From Paenibacillus auburnensis (lineage in GTDB: Bacteria; Bacillota; Bacilli; Paenibacillales; Paenibacillaceae): 64,000 nucleotides of DNA. The notes under the pieces were generated by a model. It had not been told where the DNA came from. It made no database searches and was given only the letters and a program-made list of their open reading frames with translations. The stretch is taken from positions 62,001 through 126,000 of the forward strand of contig NZ_CAKMMG010000007.1 in NCBI RefSeq assembly GCF_927798115.1. Direction: 5' to 3'. This document shows, piece by piece, positions 14,973 through 23,776 of this stretch. The number at the start of each line of letters is the position of its first letter. Within the stretch, counting starts at the first letter, position 1. The position numbers were made by a program, and so were the translations under genes.

Positions 14973-16067
14973 ATGGAATTGTTTGCAGCAATGGAGCGGG
15001 ATGATTACGAGGAACTGTTGTTTTGTCAGGATAAGGCATCGGGCTTAAAGGCAATCATTGCTATTCATGACACAACCCTGGGACCCGCCCTGGGTGGAAC
15101 GAGAATGTGGACGTATGCGTCGGAAGAAGCGGCAGTAGTCGATGCGCTCCGGCTGGCTAAGGGCATGACTTATAAGAATGCGGTTGCCGGGCTGAATTTG
15201 GGCGGCGGCAAAACAGTCATTATCGGTGATCCTAAAAAAGATAAAAATGAGGCGATGTTCCGCGCCTTTGGCAGATACATACAAGGACTTAACGGCCGTT
15301 ACATTACAGCCGAGGATGTAGGGACGACGGAAGCAGACATGGACATTATTCATCAGGAGACCGATTTTGTAACCGGGATTTCAGCGACTTACGGTTCTTC
15401 GGGCAATCCTTCCCCGGCTACGGCATTCGGAGTGTATCAAGGCATGAAAGCTGCAGCCAAAGCAGCCTTCGGCAGCGATTCACTGGCCGGCAAGACGGTT
15501 GCCGTGCAGGGTGTCGGAAATGTCTCGTTTACGCTATGCAAGTATCTACATGAAGAAGGCGCTGAGCTGATTGTAACGGATATCAACAAAGAGGCCGTGG
15601 CCCGGGCAGTTGATGCTTACGGCGCTAAGGCCGTAGATCCTGCTGACATTCTCGGCGTGAAATGTGATATTTACGCACCGTGTGCCCTCGGCGCAACCAT
15701 TAATGACGAGTCGCTGAAGGTGCTCCAGGCGAAGGTGGTTGCAGGTGCAGCTAACAACCAGCTTAAGGAGCCCCGCCACGGGGATGCCCTGCATGAGATG
15801 GGTATCGTCTATGCTCCGGATTATGTTATTAATGCCGGAGGTGTAATCAACATTGCCGATGAGCTGAATGGCTATAATAAGGAACGCGCCTTTAAACAGA
15901 TCGGCAAAATTTATGACAGCATTACCCGCGTGCTGGAGATTTCGCGGACCAGCGGCATTCCTGCCTATGTAGCCGCGGACCGCCTTGCGGAAGAACGCAT
16001 CGCGCTATTGCGGAATAGCCGCAGCACCTTCCTGCGCAATCCGCATCACGCGATTAGCAGAAGATAG
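14973..16067 (+). CDS. bcd: Leucine dehydrogenase (Glu/Leu/Phe/Val dehydrogenase family)
   Basis: About 364 residues. The catalytic region shows [14 protein letters not shown], then the Lys-containing [21 protein letters not shown]. The NAD-binding Rossmann motif is [11 protein letters not shown], and the substrate pocket includes [11 protein letters not shown] and VAGAANNQL. It deaminates leucine, valine and isoleucine to oxo acids with NAD+, feeding branched-chain fatty acid synthesis and germination-related metabolism. Homologues begin MELF, which favours ATG 14973; ATG 14964 (three residues longer) is only 2 bases from AGGAG. It ends at a strong terminator. Confidence 0.92.
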   Translation: MELFAAMERDDYEELLFCQDKASGLKAIIAIHDTTLGPALGGTRMWTYASEEAAVVDALRLAKGMTYKNAVAGLNLGGGKTVIIGDPKKDKNEAMFRAFGRYIQGLNGRYITAEDVGTTEADMDIIHQETDFVTGISATYGSSGNPSPATAFGVYQGMKAAAKAAFGSDSLAGKTVAVQGVGNVSFTLCKYLHEEGAELIVTDINKEAVARAVDAYGAKAVDPADILGVKCDIYAPCALGATINDESLKVLQAKVVAGAANNQLKEPRHGDALHEMGIVYAPDYVINAGGVINIADELNGYNKERAFKQIGKIYDSITRVLEISRTSGIPAYVAADRLAEERIALLRNSRSTFLRNPHHAISRR

Positions 16068-16126
16068 CAGCGCATCACTCCAGCTGCCCGGCGGTAATCG
16101 AGCATCGCGGCCGGATGCATAAGCAA

Positions 16127-16163
16127 AAGCCCATTTCCTTATTTAAGGAAATGGGCTTTTTTT
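16127..16163. terminator. Strong terminator after leucine dehydrogenase
   Basis: AAGCCCATTTCCTT pairs with AAGGAAATGGGCTT across ATTT, followed by a T-run. The 99-bp dispersed element begins right after that T-run. Confidence 0.85.
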
Positions 16164-16262
16164 AAATATAAGAATTTATATGTTTTACGCTATAAATTAT
16201 CCTTCTATTTTTCGCAGAAACGGATACCGTCCCTAATAGGACGGCGAAGCCGTTTCTTCTTA
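16164..16262. repeat. 99-bp dispersed element, copy 2
   Basis: 97 of 99 bases match copy 1 at 7870-7968. The nested hairpin GAAACGG..CCGTCC..GGACGG..CCGTTTC is fully conserved; one difference is T to C in the joining segment. The outer inverted repeat is shorter here (TAAGAA/TTCTTA). It lies between the terminator of leucine dehydrogenase and the convergent cyclophilin gene. Confidence 0.85.
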
Positions 16263-16288
16263 GCTTTGGTCTGCGGATAAGTGAATCT

Positions 16289-17011
16289 CTATTGAACCTT
16301 TTCCGGCTCCGGATATGCAACACCGAGTGTATCTACAGTGACCTTAGTCATTACCGGCGGGGTTTCCGGCCGGTCTGAGCTGTCGCGCGGCAGATTGACA
16401 ATGGCCTGCACCACATCCAGCCCTTCCGTTACTTTTCCGAAGGCGGCATAGCTGCCATCCAGGCTAGGATAAGCGGCAGCCATAATGAAGAACTGGGATC
16501 CGCCGGAATTCATATCCTGGCTTCTGGCCATGGAGAGTACGCCTTCGGTATGCAGAAGGTTGTTTGTGAATCCGTTCGCGGAGAATTCACCTGCAATGCT
16601 ATATCCTGGGCCGCCCATGCCGGTGCCGTCAGGATCTCCGCCCTGAATCATAAAGCCGGGAATCACGCGGTGGAAAATCGTCCCGTTGTAGAAGCCCTTT
16701 TGAATCAGGGAGATGAAGTTGTTTACGGTGTTGGGAGCAACCTCGGGATAGAGCTCGGCTTTGATAATACCGCCGTTATCCATCTCAATGGTAACAACCG
16801 GATGGCTGGCCGTGGCAGAGGGAACGCCTTCAGTAGGGGCTGCAGCACTTTCCTGCGGAGCCGGACTGGCTTCGCTGCCGGTGTTGCTCCCTGTGACGGC
16901 ATTGCCTGCCGAATTGTTGCCTCCTGGTTTATTGCCGCATCCTGCGGCAATGAGCAGCAGGAGTGTCATCATCAGCAACAGGATGACAGGGGTTCTTTTG
17001 GTGCGCTTCAC
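16289..17011 (-). CDS. Cyclophilin-type peptidyl-prolyl isomerase, lipoprotein
   Basis: About 240 residues. The N-terminus is a lipoprotein signal: KRTKR, hydrophobic core, lipobox LIAAGC, so the protein is anchored outside the membrane. A Gly/Ala/Ser/Pro-rich linker precedes the cyclophilin domain, with FYNGTIFHRVIPGFMIQGGDPDGTGMGGPGY, SMARS and GSQFFI as active-site segments. It catalyses proline cis-trans isomerisation of exported proteins. GTG 17011 is chosen because AAGGAGAG lies 8 bases upstream; an ATG 54 bases earlier has no good site. It is divergent from the MFS gene. Confidence 0.9.
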   Translation of the reverse strand: MKRTKRTPVILLLMMTLLLLIAAGCGNKPGGNNSAGNAVTGSNTGSEASPAPQESAAAPTEGVPSATASHPVVTIEMDNGGIIKAELYPEVAPNTVNNFISLIQKGFYNGTIFHRVIPGFMIQGGDPDGTGMGGPGYSIAGEFSANGFTNNLLHTEGVLSMARSQDMNSGGSQFFIMAAAYPSLDGSYAAFGKVTEGLDVVQAIVNLPRDSSDRPETPPVMTKVTVDTLGVAYPEPEKVQ

Positions 17012-17181
17012 GTTTGAATCTCTCCTTTTGTTTGTGAGTATTCTGGTTCCGACATCCTTCATCATACATGGTTTGTCCCGCTTCTTGCAAAGCCTTAAGA
17101 CTTACCAGGGATTGGCACACCGGGAAAAGAGGTTTAGAATGGTAGGATACTTCACGGAAAAACAGAAAAGGTGGTGAGAGC

Positions 17182-18420
17182 ATGCCATTTTCATGGAAGC
17201 GGAATCTGATCGTGCTTTGGGTAGGCGTATTTTTCTGCAGTACGGCCTATTCGATTTCGATTCCGTTCCTCTCGATTTTTTTGAGTGACCAGCTTGGGGT
17301 TTCGAATCATTTGGAGATCTGGTCCGGGGTCAGCTTCGGAATAACCTTTCTGGCCAGTGCGCTGATTTCTCCTTACTGGGGGTCCCTGGCTGACAAATAT
17401 GGACGGAAGCCTATGCTGATCCGCTCGGGCTTCAGCCTGGCTGCACTATATTTGATTAATTTCTTTGTTCATGATCCTTATGTTTTCCTGATTGTGCGGA
17501 TTCTGCAAGGACTGCTGGCCGGGTTTGTTCCGGCAGCCATTGCGATGGTCGCGACGAATACCCCGGAAGAGAAGACCGGCTACGCGCTCAGCATCATGTC
17601 TACGGCTGGAGCTACAGGGAGTATAATCGGCCCGCTCATCGGCGGAGTGGTCAGTTATTATTCGAGCAACCGCAGCGCTTTTCTGTTCTCGGCGGCGATC
17701 GTGCTGGTATCTGCGCTGATAGCAACCTTTTTCGCCAAAGAAGAGAACTTTGACCGTTCTGCCAAGAGATCCCGTGTCCGGGATGACATCCGTGAGGCGA
17801 GGAGCAACCGCGCCTTTATTACTTTGCTGCTGCTTACCGGCATCAGCACCTTTTCCGTGATGATTCTGGAGCCGCTGCTGCCGATATATCTGCTGGATAT
17901 GGGAATTGCGAAGAACAGTGCTTCTTTAAGCTCCGGCATTGTATTCTCCGCTGTAGGCATAGCAACCGTTATTATGGCCCCGCAGTGGGGGCGGATCGGC
18001 AGCCGCAAAGGCTTCGGATTTATTTTATTCATCGGCCTCATCGGGGGCGGGATCGGGAACATTCTGCAGTATTTTGTATCGGGTTATGTGGAGTTTGCCA
18101 TCCTGAGATTTGCCTACGGTCTGTTTTATGCCGGGGTGCTGCCTTCGGTCAATGCCATGATTGTACAGACCATCGAGCCGGGCTTCCGCGGCAGGGCATT
18201 CGGCTTGAATCAGGCATCTACACAATTAGCAACGATGGCCGGGCCGATTATCGGCGGGCTGCTGGGTGCATTCATCCCGATTCGCTGGGTATTTGTGATT
18301 AATGGGGTAATGCTGCTTGTAGCAGCCCTGCTGGTGAAGGCCGCTAAACTGGAGGTCAAGGTCGGGGAAGCGCGTTCCCATGGAGAAGGAACGGAGGCGG
18401 GAGCTGGGATCAAGATGTAA
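17182..18420 (+). CDS. MFS transporter, drug:H+ antiporter type
   Basis: A 412-aa protein with twelve hydrophobic segments. Motif A between TM2 and TM3 is GSLADKYGRKPML, and a motif C-like glycine-rich stretch (ATGSIIGPLIGG) is in TM5, both typical of DHA1 drug exporters. The second half repeats the pattern (APQWGRIGSRKGFG; AGPIIGGLLGAF). It probably exports a small hydrophobic compound by proton antiport; the substrate is unknown. The start follows GGTGGTGAG. It stands alone, divergent from the cyclophilin gene. Confidence 0.82.
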   Translation: MPFSWKRNLIVLWVGVFFCSTAYSISIPFLSIFLSDQLGVSNHLEIWSGVSFGITFLASALISPYWGSLADKYGRKPMLIRSGFSLAALYLINFFVHDPYVFLIVRILQGLLAGFVPAAIAMVATNTPEEKTGYALSIMSTAGATGSIIGPLIGGVVSYYSSNRSAFLFSAAIVLVSALIATFFAKEENFDRSAKRSRVRDDIREARSNRAFITLLLLTGISTFSVMILEPLLPIYLLDMGIAKNSASLSSGIVFSAVGIATVIMAPQWGRIGSRKGFGFILFIGLIGGGIGNILQYFVSGYVEFAILRFAYGLFYAGVLPSVNAMIVQTIEPGFRGRAFGLNQASTQLATMAGPIIGGLLGAFIPIRWVFVINGVMLLVAALLVKAAKLEVKVGEARSHGEGTEAGAGIKM

Positions 18421-18456
18421 GCATTTATAATAGAAGGAACTGCTCAAAATGCAGCC

Positions 18457-18490
18457 AAAAAAGCACCACCGGAATAGAATCCGGTGATGC
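18457..18490 (-). terminator. Terminator for the minus-strand acidic-protein gene
   Basis: On the minus strand GCATCACCGGA pairs with TTCCGGTGGTGC (18463-18490) and is followed by TTTTTT (18462-18457). Confidence 0.75.
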
Positions 18491-18501
18491 GCTCAGCCTA
18501 A

Positions 18502-19041
18502 TTAATCCTCTTCGCCGGTGGAGCCGTTAAGCACATCGGTTCCAGGCATCACATCAAGCGGCGGGGCCGCGGGATCGACCGCGGTGCCTGGCTGCAATTC
18601 GTCAGCGTCAGGTATATCCTCTAGCGGTAAGTCTTCTTCATCGTCGGTGAGATTATCTGCAGGGACATCCTCATCATCGGCATAATCAATTACACTGCCG
18701 GTTAATCCTGCTGCCCCGGCGGCGAAGATCGCATCCGACTCCAGCAGCTCGTCCCGTTCCGGGGCAGGTGTTGCTGCGATGCGGCCGTTGCGGTCGGCTC
18801 TTGGGCCAAGGGTGGTTTCCGGAGTATTCAGGCCGATATCGGCAGCCAGAATCGGATCCCCCTCCAGCACCGGGTCAGAGCCTTCATCCACTACACCGTC
18901 CACATAATCGACAGGCGCTTCATGGGTGCCAGGCAGCCGCAGCTCCTCAGGAGGGAAGTCTTCTTCGGAAGTAATACTCCCCATTTTCTGATAACGCTCA
19001 TATGCTAAATCGGCTTCAGTTTTGTTGAATTCATTACCCAT
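18502..19041 (-). CDS. Acidic, low-complexity hypothetical protein
   Basis: A 179-aa protein, strongly acidic (runs such as DYADDEDVP and DDEEDLPLEDIPDADE), rich in Pro, Asp, Glu and Ala, with no signal peptide or membrane segment. It is probably largely disordered. The N-terminus (NKTEADLAYERYQKMG) could form a short helix. No family is recognised. The start follows AAAGGAG. A second small acidic protein gene lies 15 bases upstream in the same direction, so the two form an operon. Spore or stress-related roles are possible, but nothing in the sequence proves this. Confidence 0.6.
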   Translation of the reverse strand: MGNEFNKTEADLAYERYQKMGSITSEEDFPPEELRLPGTHEAPVDYVDGVVDEGSDPVLEGDPILAADIGLNTPETTLGPRADRNGRIAATPAPERDELLESDAIFAAGAAGLTGSVIDYADDEDVPADNLTDDEEDLPLEDIPDADELQPGTAVDPAAPPLDVMPGTDVLNGSTGEED

Positions 19042-19056
19042 AGCCGTTCAACTCCT

Positions 19057-19242
19057 TTAGGCTTTAGTCTGATCCTCTTTAGGAACAGCATGATTAATGG
19101 CTGCCTTCTGGTCTTCATCCGGCAGCGCACCGGGATAGGAATCTTCCTGAAACAGGCCGAACTCCTCATCGATATCCCGCTCGGTCACAAGTCCATCCTC
19201 GGCCGGAGAACCGCTTGCGGCGGATTTCTCTTTGTCGTTCAT
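19057..19242 (-). CDS. Small acidic hypothetical protein, 61 aa
   Basis: ATG 19242 is preceded by GGAGGAGG with 7-nt spacing. The 61 residues begin MNDKEKSAASGS and contain an acidic stretch (ERDIDEEFGLFQEDSYPG), with no membrane segment. The family is unknown. It is the first gene of a two-gene unit with the 179-aa acidic protein; both have acidic, Pro/Gly-containing sequences without clear folds. Confidence 0.6.
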   Translation of the reverse strand: MNDKEKSAASGSPAEDGLVTERDIDEEFGLFQEDSYPGALPDEDQKAAINHAVPKEDQTKA

Positions 19243-19428
19243 TGCCCATCCTCCTCCACGAACATCTATAATCATTCTTTACCCGATAATTCGGCGGCGA
19301 ATCTAATCCTCGAGTCCATTATTTTTTGCCTTCCTTAATATATTCATTTTTGTGTACGATTAACCGCCTGAAGTAGAAAACTACTTATTTCGTGTATTTT
19401 TGCAGGATTAGCAGGGATAGTGCGAAGG

Positions 19429-19436
19429 TTGTCGAA
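19429..19436 (+). promoter_or_regulatory. Perfect Spo0A box upstream of the sensor kinase genes
   Basis: TTGTCGAA at 19429-19436 is an exact match to the Spo0A-binding consensus, 56 bases before the kinase start. An 8-mer occurs by chance about twice in 64 kb on both strands, so only its position makes it notable. Confidence 0.35.
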
Positions 19437-19491
19437 AGTAAGAATCATATGAACTACAAAAATCCAACTAATGATTTATTGAGGTGTCAAG

Positions 19492-21390
19492 ATGAAGTTG
19501 CCATCACCAAAAAGAGTGGCTGCTATTCTCATGCTTCTGCTCTTGATAGCTTTAGTACCTTTAGGGATTGCTATGGAGTGGAGCGGTAAGACAGACCCCC
19601 TACTTCCGGAATGGGAGATGAAATGGGAACAGGCGGACGCTAATTCTTTAAAAGAAGCGGCAGCAGCTCCAGACCAGGAATGGATAAAGGTGTCCGCGAA
19701 TGCAGCCAGACCGCTGCCCCCGGCCGGAGTAAGTGCAGCCTGGCTGCGTTTTACAATACCTAAGGTGACTACCAACTCGGCACTGCTTATAGATAAAGTA
19801 TATGGAAATACAATCAAAGCTTACTGGAATAACGAGATCGTATATGATTCAAGTCAACTGGTTAATTTTAATGGCAGCAAGGTGCTGATTCCTTTATCCC
19901 CGAAAGACGGAAATGGACCGATGTATCTATGGAGCAGTGGGGGCGGCAAAGGCTTCGGCGTAGAAGGCGGGGTCAGAACAGGGAATTATGATAAGCTGAT
20001 CGCCCTTTATGTCAAACAGGATTTAGTGGATATGGTGCTCGGTGCAGCGCTGATCTTTATGGCGGCCGTATTGATGACGTGCCTGCTTTTTGTCAGGGCG
20101 GAGCTTTTCTCAGGCGGACTTTGGCTGGTGCTGGTTATTTTATCTTTTGGCGTTCTGTTTATCACATACTCACCGTTTCTGCCGCTTATTCTGCACAATC
20201 AGGGAAGGCTAATTGAAACCTTTTTTGATCTGGCGTTATTTACACTTCTGCCGGCCTTTACCTTTTATTTCGAACGGATTTTTGGCCCCGGCAGGGGGAA
20301 GAGGCTTGTACGTTTCCGTAATTTTCAGCTCGGCTATTCCATCTTCTGCTTCGGCTTTCTCCTTCTGAATACACTGCTGTCTTACCGGCTGGATCACCTG
20401 TATAGGATCATGACTGTAGAGGTTATGGGAATACTAATGATTATCCAGCTCACTTATTTGCTTGGCCTGGCGGTGAGTTATGCTTACAAAGGCAATAAGG
20501 ATGCCGTTATTTTCTCGCTCGGATTCGCTGTATTTGCTGTTATCTCCCTTGGTGAGCTGCTGCTGTACTTCAGTTCGGCAGAACGCTACCATTTGTATTG
20601 GTGGAAGTGGGGAGTGATTGCTTTTGTTATTTCGCTGATCGTTATTCTTGGACGGGGCTTTGCCAGAAACTATGAACAGGCGGTTAGCTATTCCCGGGAT
20701 CTGGAGAAATTCAACAATGAAGTGCAGCGTTCGGAGAAAATGGAGATTATCAGTGAACTGGCTGCGTCCGTTGCCCATGAGGTGCGCAATCCGCTGCAGG
20801 TTACGCGGGGGTTCCTGCAAATTTTAGGAGAACGCTCAGGCTCAAAAGAGAAGGAATATCTCGATATGGCAATGCAGGAGCTGGATAGAGCTTCCGTCAT
20901 CATTACGGACTTTCTCACCTTTGCCAAACCGGGGCTGGATCAGGAAGATATCCTGGAGGTTTCCGGGGAGCTGAAGCATGTGTCCGGGATTCTGGTGCCG
21001 CTGGCTAATCTGCAGGGCGGAGCTATTCAGCTTCAGCTGCAGGACGGGCTTCAAGTGCTTGGCAGCTCCTCTAAATTTAAACAAGCTTTTATTAATCTGA
21101 TCAAGAACAGTGTGGAATCCTTACAGGAGAATGGTCTGATCAAGGTATCCGCCTGGAAGTCAGGATCACATATAATGGTCAGTGTCAAGGATAACGGTGA
21201 AGGCATGAAGGTCAGTGAGCTGGCCCGCCTGGGCGAACCTTATTACTCCAATAAGACAAAGGGAACAGGGCTCGGCCTGATGGTTACCTTCCGGATCATT
21301 GAGGCGATGAACGGTTCTATTCAGTTTCACAGTAAAAAGGGCGAGGGGACCGAAGTAATTGTGAAACTCCCAGCCTACCGCAATAAATAG
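19492..21390 (+). CDS. Orphan sensor histidine kinase with 7TM-type sensor, paralogue 1
   Basis: A 632-aa protein. Residues 1-28 are a signal peptide, residues about 30-170 an extracytoplasmic beta-rich domain, and residues about 185-400 seven membrane segments, a layout like 7TMR-DISM receptors. The kinase core has H429 in SVAHEVRNPLQ, the N box INLIKNSVES, DNGEGM and GTGLGL. HEVRNPLQ with a following FLQIL is typical of KinB/KinD-like sporulation kinases. No response regulator lies nearby, so it may feed Spo0F. A near-identical paralogue follows after 105 bases. A perfect Spo0A box lies upstream. The start is ATG after GAGGTG. Confidence 0.85.
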   Translation: MKLPSPKRVAAILMLLLLIALVPLGIAMEWSGKTDPLLPEWEMKWEQADANSLKEAAAAPDQEWIKVSANAARPLPPAGVSAAWLRFTIPKVTTNSALLIDKVYGNTIKAYWNNEIVYDSSQLVNFNGSKVLIPLSPKDGNGPMYLWSSGGGKGFGVEGGVRTGNYDKLIALYVKQDLVDMVLGAALIFMAAVLMTCLLFVRAELFSGGLWLVLVILSFGVLFITYSPFLPLILHNQGRLIETFFDLALFTLLPAFTFYFERIFGPGRGKRLVRFRNFQLGYSIFCFGFLLLNTLLSYRLDHLYRIMTVEVMGILMIIQLTYLLGLAVSYAYKGNKDAVIFSLGFAVFAVISLGELLLYFSSAERYHLYWWKWGVIAFVISLIVILGRGFARNYEQAVSYSRDLEKFNNEVQRSEKMEIISELAASVAHEVRNPLQVTRGFLQILGERSGSKEKEYLDMAMQELDRASVIITDFLTFAKPGLDQEDILEVSGELKHVSGILVPLANLQGGAIQLQLQDGLQVLGSSSKFKQAFINLIKNSVESLQENGLIKVSAWKSGSHIMVSVKDNGEGMKVSELARLGEPYYSNKTKGTGLGLMVTFRIIEAMNGSIQFHSKKGEGTEVIVKLPAYRNK

Positions 21391-21495
21391 CAATTTTTTT
21401 GGATAATACCGTTTTTTTGAAGGGATAAGGGACATTTAGGGCGAAATACTAGCTTGTATAACATTGCTTCTAAAACTTTATTCTGGGGTGCTTGC

Positions 21496-23412
21496 ATGCG
21501 CTTGATCGGTAAAAGTTTACATATAACAGCAGTGTTTTTTCTGCTTTTAATGACCTGCAGTTCGCTATTGGCTTCAGCAGATAGTCATTATGCCTCTAAG
21601 GAAATCAAGGAATGGCAGATCAAATGGGGACATGATCCGGGAGATAACGGCTTTAACGTACCTGCTCTGGATCAGGGGGAGTGGATCAGCAGCGGGGCAG
21701 ACCCGGGCATAACGGAGCTTCCTGATGGCGTATCCTCGGCCTGGACACGTATTGAGCTACCGGCATTCAAATATGTGGCACCTGCAGTCTACATCAAAAC
21801 CTTATACGCCCTGCATGTTAAGGTGTATGTCGAAGACCGCCTGGTATTTGAAGATGACCGGAGCTATATTAAAGACAATTTCTCGCTGCTTGTCCCTCTA
21901 AGCATAGATGATAACGGCAAAACGATGTATATCTGGACGTCAACGCTGCAGGAACGGATTGGAATTAAAGAACCTGCAGTCATCGGCGAGTATAGTGACC
22001 TGAGCAGAGGTTATATAAAAAATGGGCTTATCGATGTGATCCTTGGCGGTGCTTTTGTTTTTGTAGCGATGGTCCTGTTTGTATGCGGGTTTTTCCTGGA
22101 CAGGGAACATTTCCGCATAGCATCCTCTTTAGCAGTTGTTATCGCAGCTACCGGGGTTTTATCGATCACGTATTCTCCATTTATTTATACCTTTTACAGC
22201 TCTCTTGGAGCGCTCAGCATTATCTTTCTGGATCTGGGGCTGCTGTCGCTGCTTCCGGCACTTACCTATCTGTTCGAGAACATATTCGGCAGCGGGCGCT
22301 TCTCGATTATCCGGCGGTTCCGGATCTTCCAGACAGCATACTCCTTGTTCTGCATCCTGTGTCTGATCGTGAATACAGTGTCCGGCAACCGGTTTGTAGA
22401 ATTTTATTATTTTGTATCCGCTACGGTCATCGGCTTTATTATGATTATCCAATTTATTCTGCTCATTGCTTATGTCATTGCCTTCTCGATAAAAGGGAAT
22501 AAAGACGCGATCATTTTTGCTGTGGGCTTTGGTACAGCTGCATTAACAGGGGTCTCCGAATTAATCTGGTACTACATCAAGAGCGGTAATTATGATCTGT
22601 TTTACTGGAAATGGGCGCTCGTTGTCTTCATTCTCTCGCTCATTATTATCCTCGGCCGCAGGCTGGCCCTGAACCACCGGCAGGTGGTCAAATATTCCCG
22701 GGAGCTGGAGCTGTTTAACAATGAACTGCAGCGTTCGGAGAAAATGGAGATTATCAGTGAGCTTGCTGCATCGGTGGCCCATGAGGTGCGCAATCCGCTG
22801 CAGGTGACCAGAGGGTTCCTCCAGCTCCTCAGCGAGAAGGCAAGCGGCAGTGAAGAACAGTACTTATCTATGGCATTAAGCGAACTGGACCGTGCCGCCA
22901 ACATTATTACGGATTTTCTGACCTTTGCCAAACCGGAATTTGAGCAGATTTCAATCCTTAACGTTCAGGATGAGTTTAAACATATTGAGAGTATTATGCT
23001 GCCGCTCTGTCATCTGAACGGAGGCCGAATGATCATGGAAGCCGGAGAAGGGTTATGGGTAAGGGGCAACTCCTCCAAATTCAAGCAGGCATTCATCAAT
23101 ATCATTAAGAATAGTATCGAGTCGCTGGGTGATGAAGGGACTATACATATGATAGCCTACGGTGTCGGTGATAAGGTGTATATTCATATCAAGGATGATG
23201 GCGAGGGAATGGATCAGGAGGTTTTGAACCGGCTTGGGGAGCCGTATTTCTCCAATAAGACGAAGGGGACAGGGCTTGGACTGATGGTTACCTTCCGGAT
23301 TATTGAATCCATGCAGGGCGAAATCCATTTTGAGAGCCAAAAAGGAGCCGGAACCGAGTCCGTCACTATGCTGCCGCTGGCAGACGCTCCGGAAGGTTCG
23401 GGCTCCCTATGA
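21496..23412 (+). CDS. Orphan sensor histidine kinase with 7TM-type sensor, paralogue 2
   Basis: About 638 residues from ATG 21496, with the same layout as its upstream paralogue: signal peptide ending LLASA, extracytoplasmic domain, seven membrane segments, HisKA and HATPase. With this start the phospho-acceptor is H429, the same number as in paralogue 1, which supports it; earlier TTG codons would extend past a clean signal peptide. The kinase halves are almost identical (EKMEIISELAASVAHEVRNP), while the sensor halves have diverged. That suggests duplication followed by a change in the sensed signal. The NHLP peptide and isoprenoid-enzyme genes converge on it from downstream. Confidence 0.85.
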   Translation: MRLIGKSLHITAVFFLLLMTCSSLLASADSHYASKEIKEWQIKWGHDPGDNGFNVPALDQGEWISSGADPGITELPDGVSSAWTRIELPAFKYVAPAVYIKTLYALHVKVYVEDRLVFEDDRSYIKDNFSLLVPLSIDDNGKTMYIWTSTLQERIGIKEPAVIGEYSDLSRGYIKNGLIDVILGGAFVFVAMVLFVCGFFLDREHFRIASSLAVVIAATGVLSITYSPFIYTFYSSLGALSIIFLDLGLLSLLPALTYLFENIFGSGRFSIIRRFRIFQTAYSLFCILCLIVNTVSGNRFVEFYYFVSATVIGFIMIIQFILLIAYVIAFSIKGNKDAIIFAVGFGTAALTGVSELIWYYIKSGNYDLFYWKWALVVFILSLIIILGRRLALNHRQVVKYSRELELFNNELQRSEKMEIISELAASVAHEVRNPLQVTRGFLQLLSEKASGSEEQYLSMALSELDRAANIITDFLTFAKPEFEQISILNVQDEFKHIESIMLPLCHLNGGRMIMEAGEGLWVRGNSSKFKQAFINIIKNSIESLGDEGTIHMIAYGVGDKVYIHIKDDGEGMDQEVLNRLGEPYFSNKTKGTGLGLMVTFRIIESMQGEIHFESQKGAGTESVTMLPLADAPEGSGSL

Positions 23413-23429
23413 AGTTAGACTAGGGTGAT

Positions 23430-23669
23430 TTACCAGGAACTAAGTGGGGAGACATTCGTCTTCACGATGCCCGAGGATGGGCTGGGTGGAATAACGAGAT
23501 AAAACTCATTAGAGCCTTCCTCCACGGTTTTGAGTGTAATATTGTCCGGCAGATGAATACCTAGTGCTTCTCTGAGGGCTTCTTTCGGATTTGTAAGCAG
23601 CTTCTGTTTGAAACTTGGATCTTCCCATGCCTTCTGAATCACTTGATTCATAAGAATTGCTTCTGACAT
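23430..23669 (-). CDS. NHLP leader-family RiPP precursor peptide
   Basis: A 79-residue peptide starting at ATG 23669 after a GGAAGGGTG site. It shows the nitrile-hydratase-like leader signature: QVIQKAWEDPSFKQKLLTNP, then KEALREALGIHLPDNITLKTVEE and FYLVIPPSP. The short C-terminal tail after IPPSP (SSGIVKTNVSPLSSW) would be the core; it has no Cys, but Ser, Thr, Lys and a terminal Trp. No LanM, YcaO, radical-SAM or peptidase/ABC exporter gene lies in the window. The only close co-directional gene is the isoprenoid-synthase-like gene 107 bases upstream, which makes a prenylated or otherwise terpene-linked product conceivable. Confidence 0.75.
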   Translation of the reverse strand: MSEAILMNQVIQKAWEDPSFKQKLLTNPKEALREALGIHLPDNITLKTVEEGSNEFYLVIPPSPSSGIVKTNVSPLSSW

Positions 23670-23776
23670 TACAATCACCCTTCCCGGAAATGGTAAATGC
23701 TTACCTCGTAATAATAACATAGCATTATTTTTGAATCTATTACTTTTTTTGGTTGTTATCTGCATTTTTGAAGGTA

